Positions 9,440-23,285 of a stretch of DNA of 64,000 nt are shown here, in pieces. The stretch is from Hydractinia symbiolongicarpus (lineage: Eukaryota; Cnidaria; Hydrozoa; Anthoathecata; Hydractiniidae). The notes under the pieces are model-generated. The model had not been told where the DNA came from and did not search any database. It worked only from the letters and a program-made list of their open reading frames with translations. Position 1 is the first letter of the stretch. Each line of letters begins with the position of its first letter. The translations under genes and the position numbers were made by a program. The DNA lies in the NCBI RefSeq assembly GCF_029227915.1, contig NC_079885.1, positions 1,674,001 through 1,738,000 of the forward strand. The letters run 5' to 3'.

Positions 9440-12400
9440 ATAAAAAATCGTTCAGGAAATGAGTTTACTCCCTGGGTACTTTCTTTGTATACTTTTGACT
9501 ATACGGGCCAAGCCCGGGATTTACGGGAAATCGCGGTTTTTCGTTTGCCGGCGATTAAACTTCTTTTATTCAGCGTCTCATCAAAAATGAAAACATTTTT
9601 AAAAACTACAAGTCTTATGCGTTTTAGTGGTGAAAAAATATTTTAAAAAATCGTTCTGGAAATGAGTTTACTCCCTGGGTACTTTCTTTGTATACTTTTG
9701 ACTATACGGGCCGAGTCCGGGATTTAGGGAAATCGCAGGTTTTCGTTTGCCGGCGATTAAACCGCTTTTATTCAGCGTCTCATCAACAATGAAAATATTT
9801 TTGTAAACTACAAGTCTCATGCGTTTTAGTGGTGAAAAAATAATTTAAAAAATCGTTCGGGAAATGAGTATACTCCCTGGGTACTTTCTTTGTATACTTT
9901 TGACTATACGGGCCAAGCCGGGATTTACGGGAAATCGCGGGTTTTCGTTTGCCGGCGATTAAACTTCTTATATTCAGCGTCTCATCAAAAATGAAAACAT
10001 TTTTAAAAACTACAAGTCTTATGCGTTTTAGTGGTGAAAAAATAATTTAAAAAATCGTTCTGGAAATGAGTTTACTCCCTGGGTACTTTCTTTGTATACT
10101 TTTGACTATACGTGCCGAGTCCAGGATTTACGGGAAATCGCAGGTTTTCGTTTGCCGGCGATTAAACTTCTTTTATTCAGCGTCTCATCAAAAATGAAAA
10201 CATTTTTAAAAACTACAAGTCTCATGCGTTGTAGTGGTGAAAAAGTAATTTAAAAAATCGTTCGGGAAATGAGTTTACTCCCTGTGTACTTTCTTTGTAT
10301 ACTTTTGACTATACGGCCAAGCCCGGGATTTACGGGAAATCGCGGGTTTTCGTTTGCCGGCGATTAAACTTCTTTTGTTCAGCGTCTCATCAAAAATGAA
10401 AACATTTTTGAAAACTACAAGTCACATGCGTTTTAGTGGTGAAAAAATAATTTAAAAAATCGTTCGGGAAATGAGTGTACTCCCTGGGTACTTTCTTTGT
10501 ATACTTTTGACTATACGGGCCAAGCCCGGGATTTACGGGAAATCGCGGGTTTTCGTTTGCCGGCGATTAAACTTCTTTTATTCAGCGTCTCATCAAAAAT
10601 GAAAACATTTTTAAAAACTACAAGTCTTATGCGTTTTAGTGGTGAAAGAATAATTTAAAAAATCGTTCGGGAAAAGAGTTTACTCCCTGGGTACTTTCTT
10701 TGTATACTTTTGACTATACGGGCCAAGCCGGGATTTACGGGAAATCGCGGGTTTTCGTTTGCCGGCGATTAAACTTCTTTTATTCAGCGTCTCATCAAAA
10801 ATGAAAACATTCTTGAAAACTACCAGTCTCATGCGTTTTAGTGGTGAAATAATAATTTTAAAAATCGTTTGGGAAATGAGTTTACTCCCTGAGTACTTTC
10901 TTTGTATACTTTTGACTATACGGGCCGAGTCCAGGATTTACGGGAAATCGCAGGTTTTCGTTTGCCGGCGATTAAACCTCTTTCATTAAGCGTCTTATCA
11001 AAAATGAAAACATTTTTGAAAAATACAAGTCTCATGCGTTTTAGTGGTGAAAAAATAATTTAAAAAATCCTTCGGGAAATGAGTTTACTCCCTGGGTACT
11101 TTCTTTGTATACTTTTGACTATACGGGCCGAGTCTGGGATTTACGAGAAATCGCGGATTTTCGTTTGCCGGCGATTAAACTTCTTTTATTCAGCGTCCCA
11201 TCAAATATGAAAATATTTTTGAAAACTACAAGTCTCATGCGTTTAGTGGTAAAAAAATAATATAAAAAATCGTTCAGGAAATGAGTTTACTCCCTGGGTA
11301 CTTTCTTTGTATACTTTAGACTATACGGGCCAAGCCCGGGATTTACGGGAAATCGCGGTTTTTCGTTTGCCGGCGATTAAACTTCTTTTATTCAGCGTCT
11401 CATCAAAAATGAAAACATTTTTAAAAACTACAAGTCTTATGCGTTTTAGTGGTGAAAAAATATTTTAAAAAATCGTTCTGGAAATGAGTTTACTCCCTGG
11501 GTACTTTCTTTGTATACTTTTGACTATACGGGCCGAGTCCGGGATTTAGGGAAATCGCAGGTTTTCGTTTGCCGGCGATTAAACCGCTTTTATTCAGCGT
11601 CTCATCAACAATGAAAATATTTTTGTAAACTACAAGTCTCATGCGTTTTAGTGGTGAAAAAATAATTTAAAAAATCGTTCGGGAAATGAGTTTACTCCCT
11701 GGGTACTTTCTTTGTATACTTTTGACTATACGGGCCAAGCCGGGATTTACGGGAAATCGCGGGTTTTCGTTTGCCGGCGATTAAACTTCTTATATTCAGC
11801 GTCTCATCAAAAATGAAAACATTTTTAAAAACTACAAGTCTTATGCGTTTTAGTGGTGAAATAATAATTTAAAAAATCGTTCTGGAAATGAGTTTACTCC
11901 CTGGGTACTTTCTTTGTATACTTTTGACTATACGTGCCGAGTCCAGGATTTACGGGAAATCGCAGGTTTTCGTTTGCCGGCGATTAAACTTCTTTTATTC
12001 AGCGTCTCATCAAAAATGAAAACATTTTTAAAAACTACAAGTCTCATGCGTTGTAGTGGTGAAAAAGAAATTTAAAAAATCGTTCGGGAAATGATTTTAC
12101 TCCCTGTGTACTTTCTTTGTATACTTTTGACTATACGGCCAAGCCCGGGATTTACGGGAAATCGCGGGTTTTCGTTTGCCGGCGATTAAACTTCTTTTGT
12201 TCAGCGTCTCATCAAAAATGAAAACATTTTTGAAAACTACAAGTCTCATGCGTTTTAGTGGTGAAAAAATAATTTAAAAAATCGTTCGGGAAATGAGTGT
12301 ACTCCCTGGGTACTTTCTTTGTATACTTTTGACTATACGGGCCAAGCCCGGGATTTACGGGAAATCGCGGGTTTTCGTTTGCCGGCGATTAAACTTCTTT

Positions 12401-12462
12401 TATTCAGCGTCTCATCAAAAATGAAAACATTTTTAAAAACTACAAGTCTTATGCGTTTTAGT
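9440..12462 (+). repeat. 9-mer duplication, 1822-bp offset
   Basis: Positions about 9440-10640 match 11262-12462. Markers lie exactly 1822 bp apart: TTCAGGAAATGAG (9451 and 11273), CATCAACAATGAAAATA (9781 and 11603), the rare GTTGTAGTGG (10231 and 12053), CCTGTGTACTTTC, and ATGAGTGTAC (10471 and 12293). The unit is nine monomers minus 5 bp. The region 10641-11261, between the matched parts, completes the first unit. A further partial echo of the same block starts near 12460. Confidence 0.85.
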
Positions 12463-13299
12463 GGTGAAAAAACAATTTAAAAAATCGTTCGGGAAATGAG
12501 TTTACTCCCTGGGTACTTTCTTTGTATACTTTTGACTATACGGGCCAAGCCGGGATTTACGGGAAATCGCGGGTTTTCGTTTGCCGGCGATTAAACTTCT
12601 TATATTCAGCGTCTCATCAAAAATGAAAACATTTTTAAAAACTACAAGTCTTATGCGTTTTAGTGGTGAAAAAATAATTTAAAAAATCGTTCTGGAAATG
12701 AGTTTACTCCCTGGGTACTTTCTTTGTATACTTTTGACTATACGTGCCGAGTCCAGGATTTACGGGAAATCGCAGGTTTTCGTTTGCCGGCGATTAAACT
12801 TCTTTTATTCAGCGTCTCATCAAAAATGAAAACATTTTTAAAAACTACAAGTCTCATGCGTTGTAGTGGTGAAAAAATAATTTAAAAAATCGTTCGGGAA
12901 ATGAGTGTACTCCCTGGGTACTTTCTTTGTATACTTTTGACTATACGGGCCAAGCCCGGGATTTACGGAAAATCGCGGGTTTTCGTTTGCCGGCGATTAA
13001 ACTTCTTTTATTCAGCGTCTCATCAAAAATGAAAACATTTTTAAAAACTACAAGTCTTATGCGTTTTAGTGGTGAAAGAATAATTTAAAAAATCGTTCGG
13101 GAAAAGAGTTTACTCCCTGGGTACTTTCTTTGTATACTTTTGACTATACGGGCCAAGCCGGGATTTACGGGAAATCGCGGGTTTTCGTTTGCCGGCGATT
13201 AAACTTCTTTTATTCAGCGTCTCATCAACAATGAAAACATTTTTAAAAACTACAAGTCTTATGCGTTTTAGTGGTGAAAAAATAATTTAAAAAATCGTT

Positions 13300-16200
13300 C
13301 TGGAAATGAGTTTACTCACAGGGTACTTTCTTTGTATACATTCGACTATACGTGCCAAGCCCGGGATTTACGGGAAATCGCCGGTTTTCGTTTTCCGGCG
13401 ATTAAACCTCTTTCATTAGGCGTCTCATCAAAAATGAAAACATTTTTGAAAACTGCAAGTCTCATGCGTTTTAGTGGTGAAAAAAAAATTTAAAAAATTG
13501 TTTGGGAAATGAGTTTACTCCCTGGGTACTTTCTTTGTATACATTCGACTATACGGGCCAAGCCCCGGATTTACGGGAAAACGCGGGATTTCGTTTGCCG
13601 GCGATTAAACCTCTTTCATTAAGCGTCTCATCAAAAATGAAAACATTTTTGAGAACTACAAGTCTCATGCGTTTTAGTGGTGAAAACATAATTTAAAAAA
13701 TCGTTCTGGAAATGAGTTTACTCACAGGGTACTTTCTTTGTATACATTCGACTATACGTGCCAAGCCCGGGATTTGCGGGAAATGGCCGGTTTTCGTTTT
13801 CCGGCGATTAAACCTCTTTCATTAAGCGTCTCATCAAAAATGAAAACATTTTTGAAAACTACAAGTCTCATGCGTTTTAGTGGTGAAAAAAAAATTTAAA
13901 AAATCGTTCGGGAAATGAGTTTACTCCCTGGGTACTTTCTTTGTATACTTTTGACTATACGGGCCAAGCCCGGGATTTACGGGAAATCGCGGGTTTTCGT
14001 TTGCCGGCGATTAAACTTCTTTTATTCAGCGTCTCATTGAAAATGAAAACATTTTTGAAAACTACAAGTCTCATGCGTTTTAGTGGTGAAAAAAAAATTT
14101 AAAAAATTGTTCGGGAAATGAGTTTACTCCCTGGGTACTTTCTTTGTATACATTCGACTATACGGGCCAAGCCCCGGATTTACGGGAAATCGCGGGTTTT
14201 CGTTTGCCGGCGATTAAACCTCTTTCATTAAGCGTCTCATCAAAAATGAAAACATTTTTGAAAACTACAAGTCTCATGCGTTTTAGTGGTGAAAAAAAAA
14301 TTTAAAAAATCGTTCGGGAAATGAGTTTACTCCCTGGGTACTTTCTTTGTATACTTTTGACTATACGGGCCAAGCCCGGGATTTACGGGAAATCGCGGGT
14401 TTTCGTTTGCCGGCGATTAAACTTCTTTTATTCAGCGTCTCATTGAAAATGAAAACATTTTTAAAAACTACAAGTCTCATGCGTTTTAGTGGTGAAAAAA
14501 TAATTTAAAAAATCGTTCTGGAAATGAGTTTACTCACAGGGTACTTTCTTTGTATACATTCGACTATACGTGCCAAGCCCGGGATTTACGGGAAATCGCC
14601 GGTTTTCGTTTTCCGGCGATTAAACCTCTTTCATAAAGCGTCTCATCAAAAATGAAAACATTTTTGAAAACTACAAGTCTCGTGCGTTTTAGTGGTGAAG
14701 AAATAATTTTAAAAAACGTTCGGGAAATGAGTGTACTCCCTGGGTACTTTCTTTGTATACTTTTGACTATACGGGCCAAGCCCGGGATTTACGGGAAATC
14801 GCGGGTTTTCGTTTGCCGGCGATTAAACTTCTTTTATTCAGCGTCTCATCAAAAATGAAAACATTTTTAAAAACTACAAGTCTTATGCGTTTTAGTGGTG
14901 AAAAAATAATTTAAAAAATCGTTCTGGAAATGAGTTTACTCCCTGGGTACTTTCTTTGTATACTTTTGACTATACGGGCCGAGTCCGGGATTTAGGGAAA
15001 TCGCAGGGTTTCGTTTGCCGGCGATTAAACTGCTTTTTTTCAGCGTCTCATCAAAAATGAAAACATTTTTGAAAACTACAAGTCTCATGCGTTTTAGTGG
15101 TGAAAGAATAATTTAAAAAATCGTTCGGGAAAAGAGTTTACTCCCTGGGTACTTTCTTTGTATACTTTTGACTATACGGGCCAAGCCGGGATTTATGGGA
15201 AATCGCGGGTTTTCGTTTGCCGGCGATTAAACTTCTTTTATTCAGCGTCTCATCAAAAATGAAAACATTTTTAAAAACTACAAGTCTCATGCGTTTTAGT
15301 GGTGAAAACATAATTTAAAAAATCGTTCTGGAAATGAGTTTACTCACAGGGTACTTTCTTTGTATACATTCGACTATACGTGCCAAGCCCGGGATTTACG
15401 GGAAATCGCCGGTTTTCGTTTTCCGGCGATTAAACCTCTTTCATTAGGCGTCTCATCAAAAATGAAAACATTTTTGAAAACTGCAAGTCTCATGCGTTTT
15501 AGTGGTGAAAACAAAATTTAAAAAATTGTTCGGGAAATGAGTTTACTCCCTGGGTACTTTCTTTGTATACATTCGACTATACGGGCCAAGCCCCGGATTT
15601 ACGGGAAAACGCGGGATTTCGTTTGCCGGCGATTAAACCTCTTTCATTAAGCGTCTCATCAAAAATGAAAACATTTTTGAGAACTACAAGTCTCATGCGT
15701 TTTAGTGGTGAAAACATAATTTAAAAAATCGTTCTGGAAATGAGTTTACTCACAGGGTACTTTCTTTGTATACATTCGACTATACGTGCCAAGCCCGGGA
15801 TTTGCGGGAAATCGCCGGTTTTCGTTTTCCGGCGATTAAACCTCTTTCATTAAGCGTCTCATCAAAAATGAAAACATTTTTGAAAACTACAAGTCTCATG
15901 CGTTTTAGTGGTGAAAAAAAAATTTAAAAAATCGTTCGGGAAATGAGTTTACTCCCTGGGTACTTTCTTTGTATACTTTTGACTATACGGGCCAAGCCCG
16001 GGATTTACGGGAAATCGCGGGTTTTCGTTTGCCGGCGATTAAACTTCTTTTATTCAGCGTCTCATTGAAAATGAAAACATTTTTGAAAACTACAAGTCTC
16101 ATGCGTTTTAGTGGTGAAAAAAAAATTTAAAAAATTGTTCGGGAAATGAGTTTACTCCCTGGGTACTTTCTTTGTATACATTCGACTATACGGGCCAAGC

Positions 16201-17357
16201 CCCGGATTTACGGGAAATCGCGGGTTTTCGTTTGCCGGCGATTAAACCTCTTTCATTAAGCGTCTCATCAAAAATGAAAACATTTTTGAAAACTACAAGT
16301 CTCATGCGTTTTAGTGGTGAAAAAAAAATTTAAAAAATCGTTCGGGAAATGAGTTTACTCCCTGGGTACTTTCTTTGTATACTTTTGACTATACGGGCCA
16401 AGCCCGGGATTTACGGGAAATCGCGGGTTTTCGTTTGCCGGCGATTAAACTTCTTTTATTCAGCGTCTCATTGAAAATGAAAACATTTTTAAAAACTACA
16501 AGTCTCATGCGTTTTAGTGGTGAAAAAATAATTTAAAAAATCGTTCTGTAAAATGAGTTTACTCACAGGGTACTTTCTTTGTATACATTCGACTATACGT
16601 GCCAAGCCCGGGATTTACGGGAAATCGCCGGTTTTCGTTTTCCGGCGATTAAACCTCTTTCATAAAGCGTCTCATCAAAAATGAAAACATTTTTGAAAAC
16701 TACAAGTCTCGTGCGTTTTAGTGGTGAAGAAATAATTTTAAAAATCGTTCGGGAAATGAGTGTACTCCCTGGGTACTTTCTTTGTATACTTTTGACTATA
16801 CGGGCCAAGCCCGGGATTTACGGGAAATCGCGGGTTTTCGTTTGCCGGCGATTAAACTTCTTTTATTCAGCGTCTCATCAAAAATGAAAACATTTTTAAA
16901 AACTACAAGTCTTATGCGTTTTAGTGGTGAAAAAATAATTTAAAAAATCGTTCTGGAAATGAGTTTACTCCCTGGGTACTTTCTTTGTATACTTTTGACT
17001 ATACGGGCCGAGTCCGGGATTTAGGGAAATCGCAGGGTTTCGTTTGCCGGCGATTAAACTGCTTTTTTTCAGCGTCTCATCAAAAATGAAAACATTTTTG
17101 AAAACTACAAGTCTCATGCGTTTTAGTGGTGAAAGAATAATTTAAAAAATCGTTCGGGAAAAGAGTTTACTCCCTGGGTACTTTCTTTGTATACTTTTGA
17201 CTATACGGGCCAAGCCGGGATTTATGGGAAATCGCGGGTTTTCGTTTGCCGGCGATTAAACTTCTTTTATTCAGCGTCTCATCAAAAATGAAAACATTTT
17301 TAAAAACTACAAGTCTCATGCGTTTTAGTGGTGAAAACATAATTTAAAAAATCGTTC
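13300..17357 (+). repeat. 10-mer higher-order repeat, two full copies, 2029-bp offset
   Basis: Copies about 13300-15328 and 15329-17357. Private variants repeat 2028-2029 bp apart: CATTAGGCGTC (13414 and 15443), GAAAACTGCAAGTC, GAGAACTACAAG, CTCATTGAAAATG (14033 and 16061), CATAAAGCG (14632 and 16661) and TCTCGTGCG. The second copy has a 1-bp insertion in GTTCTGTAAAATGAG near 16545. Ten monomers minus 1 bp. Confidence 0.88.
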
Positions 17358-18925
17358 TGGAAATGAGTTTACTCACAGGGTACTTTCTTTGTATACATTC
17401 GACTATACGTGCCAAGCCCGGGATTTGCGGGAAATCGCCGGTTTTCGTTTTCCGGCGATTAAACCTCTTTCATTAAGCGTCTCATCAAAAATGAAAACAT
17501 TTTTAAAAACTACAAGTCTCATGCGTTTTAGTGGTGAAAAAAAAATTTAAAAAATCGTTCGGGAAATGAGTTTACTCCCTGGGTACTTTCTTTGTATACT
17601 TTTGACTATACGGGCCAAGCCCGGGATTTACGGGAAATCGCGGGTTTTCGTTTGCCGGCGATTAAACTTCTTTTATTCAGCGTCTCATTGAAAATGAAAA
17701 CATTTTTGAAAACTACAAGTCTCATGCGTTTTAGTGGTGAAAAAAAAATTTAAAAAATTGTTCGGGAAATAAGTTTACTCCCTGGGTACTTTCTTTGTAT
17801 ACATTCGACTATACGGGCCAAGCCCCGGATTTACGGGAAATCGCGGGTTTTCGTTTGCCGGCGATTAAACCTCTTTCATTAAGCGTCTCATCAAAAATGA
17901 AAACATTTTTGAAAACTACAAGTCTCATGCGTTTTAGTGGTGAAAAAAAAATTTAAAAATTCGTTCGGGAAATGAGTTTACTCCCTGGGTACTTTCTTTG
18001 TATACTTTTGACTATACGGGCCAAGCCCGGGATTTACGGGAAATCGCGGGTTTTCGTTTGCCGGCGATTAAACTTCTTTTATTCAGCGTCTCATTGAAAA
18101 TGAAAACATTTTTAAAAACTACAAGTCTCATGCGTTTTAGTGGTGAAAAAATAATTTAAAAAATCGTTCTGGAAATGAGTTTACTCACAGGGTACTTTCT
18201 TTGTATACATTCGACTATACGTGCCAAGCCCGGGATTTACGGGAAATCGGCGGTTTTCGTTTTCCGGCGATTAAACCTCTTTCATAAAGCGTCTCATCAA
18301 AAATGAAAACATTTTTGAAAACTACAAGTCTCGTGCGTTTTAGTGGTGAAAAAATAATTTAAAAAATCGTTCGGGAAATGAGTGTACTCCCTGGGTACTT
18401 TCTTTGTATACTTTGGACTATACGGGCCAAGCCCGGGATTTACGGGAAATCGCGGGTTTTCGTTTGCCGGCGATTAAACTTCTTTTATTCAGCGTCTCAT
18501 CAAAAATGTAAACATTTTTAAAAACTACAAGTCTTATGCGTTTTAGTGGTGAAAAAATAATTTAAAAAATCGTTCTGGAAATGAGTTTACTCCCTGGGTA
18601 CTTTCTTTGTATACTTTTGACTATACGGGCCGAGTCCGGGATTTAGGGAAATCGCAGGTTTTCGTTTGCCGGCGATTAAACTGCTTTTTTTCAGCGTCTC
18701 ATCAAAAATGAAAACATTTTTGAAAACTACAAGTCTCATGCGTTTTAGTGGTGAAAGAATAATTTAAAAAATCGTTCGGGAAAAGAGTTTACTCCCTGGG
18801 TACTTTCTTTGTATACTTTTGACTATACGGGCCAAGCCGGGATTTACGGGAAATCGCGGGTTTTCGTTTGCCGGCGATTAAACTTCTTTTATTCAGCGTC
18901 TCATCAAAAATGAAAACATTTTTAA
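17358..18925 (+). repeat. Partial third copy of the 2029-bp block in an 8-monomer register
   Basis: From about 17358 the sequence follows 15735-17300 with an offset near 1622 bp in place of 2029, so two monomers of the preceding unit are skipped (the CATTAGGCG/CTGCAAG and GAGAACTAC pair). CATAAAGCG recurs at 16661 and 18283, and GAAAGAATAATTT with GAAAAGAGTTTAC recurs in the same offset. The change of register fits unequal crossing-over between monomers. Confidence 0.8.
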
Positions 18926-19621
18926 AAAGTACAAGTCTTATGCGTTTTAGTGGTGAAAAAATAATTTAAAAAATCGTTCTGGAAATGAGTTCACTCACAG
19001 GGTACTTCCTTTGTATACATTCGACTATACGTGCCAAGCCCGGGATTTACGGGAAATCGCCGGTTTTCGTTTTCCGGCGATTAAACCTCTTTCATTAAGC
19101 GTCTCATCAAAAATGAAAACATTTTTGAAAACTACAAGTCTCATGCGTTTTAGTGGTGAAAAAATAATTTAAAAAATCGTTCAGGAAATGAGTGTACTCC
19201 CTGGGTACTTTCTTTGTATACTTTTGACTATACGGGCTAAGCCCGGGATTTACGGGAAATCGCGGGTTTTCGTTTGCCGGCGATTAAACTTCTTTTATTC
19301 AGCGTCTCATCAAAAATGAAAACATTTTTAAAAACTACAAGTCTTATGCGTTTTAGTGGTGAAAAAATAATTTAAAAAATCGTTCTGGAAATGAGTTTAC
19401 TCCCTGGGTACTTTCTTTGTATACTTTTGACTATACGGGCCGAGTCCGGGATTTAGGGAAATCGCAGGTTTTCGTTTGCCGGCGATTAAACTGCTTTTTT
19501 TCAGCGTCTCATCAAAAATGAAAACATTTTTTAAAACTACAAGTCTCATGCGTTTTAGTGGTGAAAGAATAATTTAAAAAATCGTTCGGTAAAAGAATTT
19601 ACTCCCTGGGTACTTTCTTTG
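18926..19621 (+). repeat. Mosaic satellite monomers bridging two HOR blocks
   Basis: About three monomers, including a B-dyad copy with TTCACTCACAGG (18990) and a copy with GGGCTAAGCCCGGG (19234). The same pair recurs at 21422/21665 and 23853/24096, 2431 bp apart each time, although the monomers between these points are not in the same order. This is homologous material with internal register shifts. Confidence 0.8.
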
Positions 19622-20838
19622 TATACTTTTGACTATACGGGCCAAGCCGGGATTTACGGGAAATCGCGGGTTTTCGTTTGCCGGCGATTAAACTTCTTTT
19701 ATTCAGCGTCTCATCAACAATGAAAACATTTTTAAAAACTACAAGTCTCATGCGTTTTAGTGGTGAAAAAAAAATTTAAAAAATTGTTCGGGAAATGAGT
19801 TTACTCCCTGGGTACTTTCTTTGTATACATTCGACTATACGGGCCAAGCCCCGGATTTACGGGAAATCGCGGGTTTTCGTTTGCCGGCGATTAAACCTCT
19901 TTCATTAAGCGTCTCATCAAAAATGAAAACATTTTTGAAAACTACAAGTCTCATGCGTTTTAGTGGTGAAAAAAAAATTTAAAAAATCGCTCGGGAAATG
20001 AGTTTACTCCCTGGGTACTTTCTTTGTATACTTTTGACTATACGGGCCAAGCCCGGGATTTACGGGAAATCGCGGGTTTTCGTTTGCCGGCGATTAAACT
20101 TCTTTTATTCAGCGTCTCATTGAAAATGAAAACATTTTTAAAAACTACAAGTCTCATGCGTTTTAGTGGTGAAAGAATAATTTAAAAAATCGTTCTGGAA
20201 ATGAGTTTACTCACAGGGTACTTTCTTTGTATACTTTTGACTATACGGGCCAAGCCGGGATTTACGGGAAATCGCGGGTTTTCGTTTGCCGGCGATTAAA
20301 CTTCTTTTATTCAGCGTCTCATCAACAATGAAAACATTTTTAAAAACTACAAGTCTCATGCGTTTTAGTGGTGAAAAAAAAATTTAAAAAATTGTTCGGG
20401 AAATGAGTTTACTCCCTGGGTACTTTCTTTGTATACATTCGACTATACGGGCCAAGCCCCGGATTTACGGGAAATCGCGGGTTTTCGTTTGCCGGCGATT
20501 AAACCTCTTTCATTAAGCGTCTCATCAAAAATGAAAACATTTTTGAAAACTACAAGTCTCATGCGTTTTAGTGGTGAAAAAAAAATTTAAAAAATCGCTC
20601 GGGAAATGAGTTTACTCCCTGGGTACTTTCTTTGTATACTTTTGACTATACGGGCCAAGCCCGGGATTTACGGGAAATCGCGGGTTTTCGTTTGCCGGCG
20701 ATTAAACTTCTTTTATTCAGCGTCTCATTGAAAATGAAAACATTTTTAAAAACTACAAGTCTCATGCGTTTTAGTGGTGAAAAAATAATTTAAAAAATCG
20801 TTCTGGAAATGTGTTTACTCACAGGGTACTTTCTTTGT
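19622..20838 (+). repeat. 3-mer duplication, 608-bp offset
   Basis: About 19622-20229 and 20230-20838 share the order E (with CATCAACAATG), C (ATTGTTCGGG), A (with CTCATTGAAAATG). The rare AAATCGCTCGGG occurs 608 bp apart (19987 and 20595). The copies differ at the start of the unit, where one has CTCCCTGGG and the other CTCACAGGG, so the second begins with a B-type left end joined to an E-type middle. Confidence 0.82.
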
Positions 20839-23285
20839 ATACATTCGACTATACGTGCCAAGCCCGGGATTTACGGGAAATCGCCGGTTTTCGTTTTCCG
20901 GCGATTAAACCTCTTTCATAAAGCGTCTCATCAAAAATGAAAACATTTTTGAAAACTACAAGTCTCGTGCGTTTTAGTGGTGAAAAAATAATTTAAAAAA
21001 TCGTTCGGGAAATGAGTGTACTCCCTGGGTACTTTCTTTGTATACTTTTGACTATACGGGCCGAGTCCGGGATTTAGGGAAATCGCAGGTTTTCGTTTGC
21101 CGGCGATTAAACTGCTTTTTTTCAGCGTCTCATCAAAAATGAAAACATTTTTGAAAACTACAAGTCTCATGCGTTTTAGTGGTGAAAGAATAATTTAAAA
21201 AATCGTTCGGGAAAAGAGTTTACTCCCTGGGTACTTTCTTTGTATACTTTTGACTATACGGGCCAAGCCGGGATTTACGGGAAATCGCGGGTTTTCGTTT
21301 GCCGGCGATTAAACTTCTTTTATTCAGCGTCTCATCAAAAATGAAAACATTTTTAAAAACTACAAGTCTTATGCGTTTTAGTGGTGAAAAAATAATTTAA
21401 AAAATCGTTCTGGAAATGAGTTCACTCACAGGGTACTTTCTTTGTATACATTCGACTATACGTGCCAAGCCCGGGATTTACGGGAAATCGCCGGTTTTCG
21501 TTTTCCGGCGATTAAACCTCTTTCATTAAGCGTCTCATCAAAAATGAAAACATTTTTGAAAACTACAAGTCTCATGCGTTTTAGTGGTGAAAAATTAATT
21601 TAAAAAATCGTTCAGGAAATGCGTGTACTCCCTGGGTACTTTCTTTGTATACTTTTGACTATACGGGCTAAGCCCGGGATTTACGGGAAATCGCGGGTTT
21701 TCGTTTGCCGGCGATTAAACTTCTTTTATTCAGCGTCTCATCAAAAATGAAAACATTTTTAAAAACTACAAGTCTTATGCGTTTTAGTGGTGAAAAAATA
21801 ATTTAAAAAATCGTTCTGGAAATGAGTTTACTCCCTGGGTACTTTCTTTGTATACTTTTGACTATACGGGCCGAGTCCGGGATTTAGGGAAATCGCAGGT
21901 TTTCGTTTGCCGGCGATTAAACTGCTTTTTTTCAGCGTCTCATCAAAAATGAAAACATTTTTGAAAACTACAAGTCTCATGCGTTTTAGTGGTGAAAGAA
22001 TAATTTAAAAAATCGTTCGGGAAAAGAGTTTACTCCCTGGGTACTTTCTTTGTATACTTTTGACTATACGGGCCAAGCCGGGATTTACGGGAAATCGCGG
22101 GTTTTCGTTTGCCGGCGATTAAACTTCTTTTATTCAGCGTCTCATCAACAATGAAAACATTTTTAAAAACTACAAGTCTTATGCGTTTTAGTGGTGAAAA
22201 AATAATTTAAAAAATCGTTCTGGAAATGAGTTTACTCCCTGGGTACTTTCTTTGTATACTTTTGACTATACGGGCCGAGTCCGGGATTTAGGGAAATCGC
22301 AGGTTTTCGTTTGCCGGCGATTAAACTGCTTTTTTTCAGCGTCTCATCAAAAATGAAAACATTTTTGAAAACTACAAGTCTCATGCGTTTTAGTGGTGAA
22401 AGAATAATTTAAAAAATCGTTCGGGAAAAGAGTTTACTCCCTGGGTACTTTCTTTGTATACTTTTGACTATACGGGCCAAGCCGGGATTTACGGGAAATC
22501 GCGGGTTTTCGTTTGCCGGCGATTAAACTTCTTTTATTCAGCGTCTCATCAACAATGAAAACATTTTTAAAAACTACAAGTCTCATGCGTTTTAGTGGTG
22601 AAAAAAAAATTTAAAAAATTGTTCGGGAAATGAGTTTAGTCCCTGGGTACTTTCTTTGTATACATTCGACTATACGGGCCAAGCCCCGGATTTACGGGAA
22701 ATCGCGGGTTTTCGTTTTCCGGCGATTAAACCTCTTTCATTAAGCGTCTCATCAAAAATGAAAACATTTTTGAAAACTACAAGTCTCATGCGTTTTAGTG
22801 GTGAAAAAAAAATTTAAAAAATCGTTCGGGAAATGAGTTTACTCCCTGGGTACTTTCTTTGTATACTTTTGACTATACGGGCGAAGCCCGGGATTTACGG
22901 GAAATCGCGGGTTTTCGTTTGCCGGCGATTAAACTTCTTTTATTCAGCGTCTCATTGAAAATGAAAACATTTTTAAAAACTACAAGTCTCATGCGTTTTA
23001 GTGGTGAAAAAATAATTTAAAAAATCGTTCTGGAAATGAGTTTACTCACAGGGTACTTTCTTTGTATACATTCGACTATACGTGCCAAGCCCGGGATTTA
23101 CGGGAAATCGCCTTTTTTCGTTTTCCGGCGATTAAACCTCTTTCATAAAGCGTCTCATCAAAAATGAAAACATTTTTGAAAACTACAAGTCTCGTGCGTT
23201 TTAGTGGTGAAAAAATAATTTAAAAAATCGTTCGGGAAATGAGTGTACTCCCTGGGTACTTTCTTTGTATACTTTTGACTATACG
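20839..23285 (+). repeat. Mosaic satellite stretch of mixed B, C, D and E monomers
   Basis: About twelve monomers. D and E pairs (TTTAGGG followed by GAAAGAATAATTT and AAGCCGGG) occur near 21060-21290, 21870-22090 and 22280-22490. A C/A/B run near 22615-23150 resembles 19750-20920. One B copy near 23110 has the dyad left arm damaged (AATCGCCTTTTTTCG). No unique sequence. Confidence 0.82.
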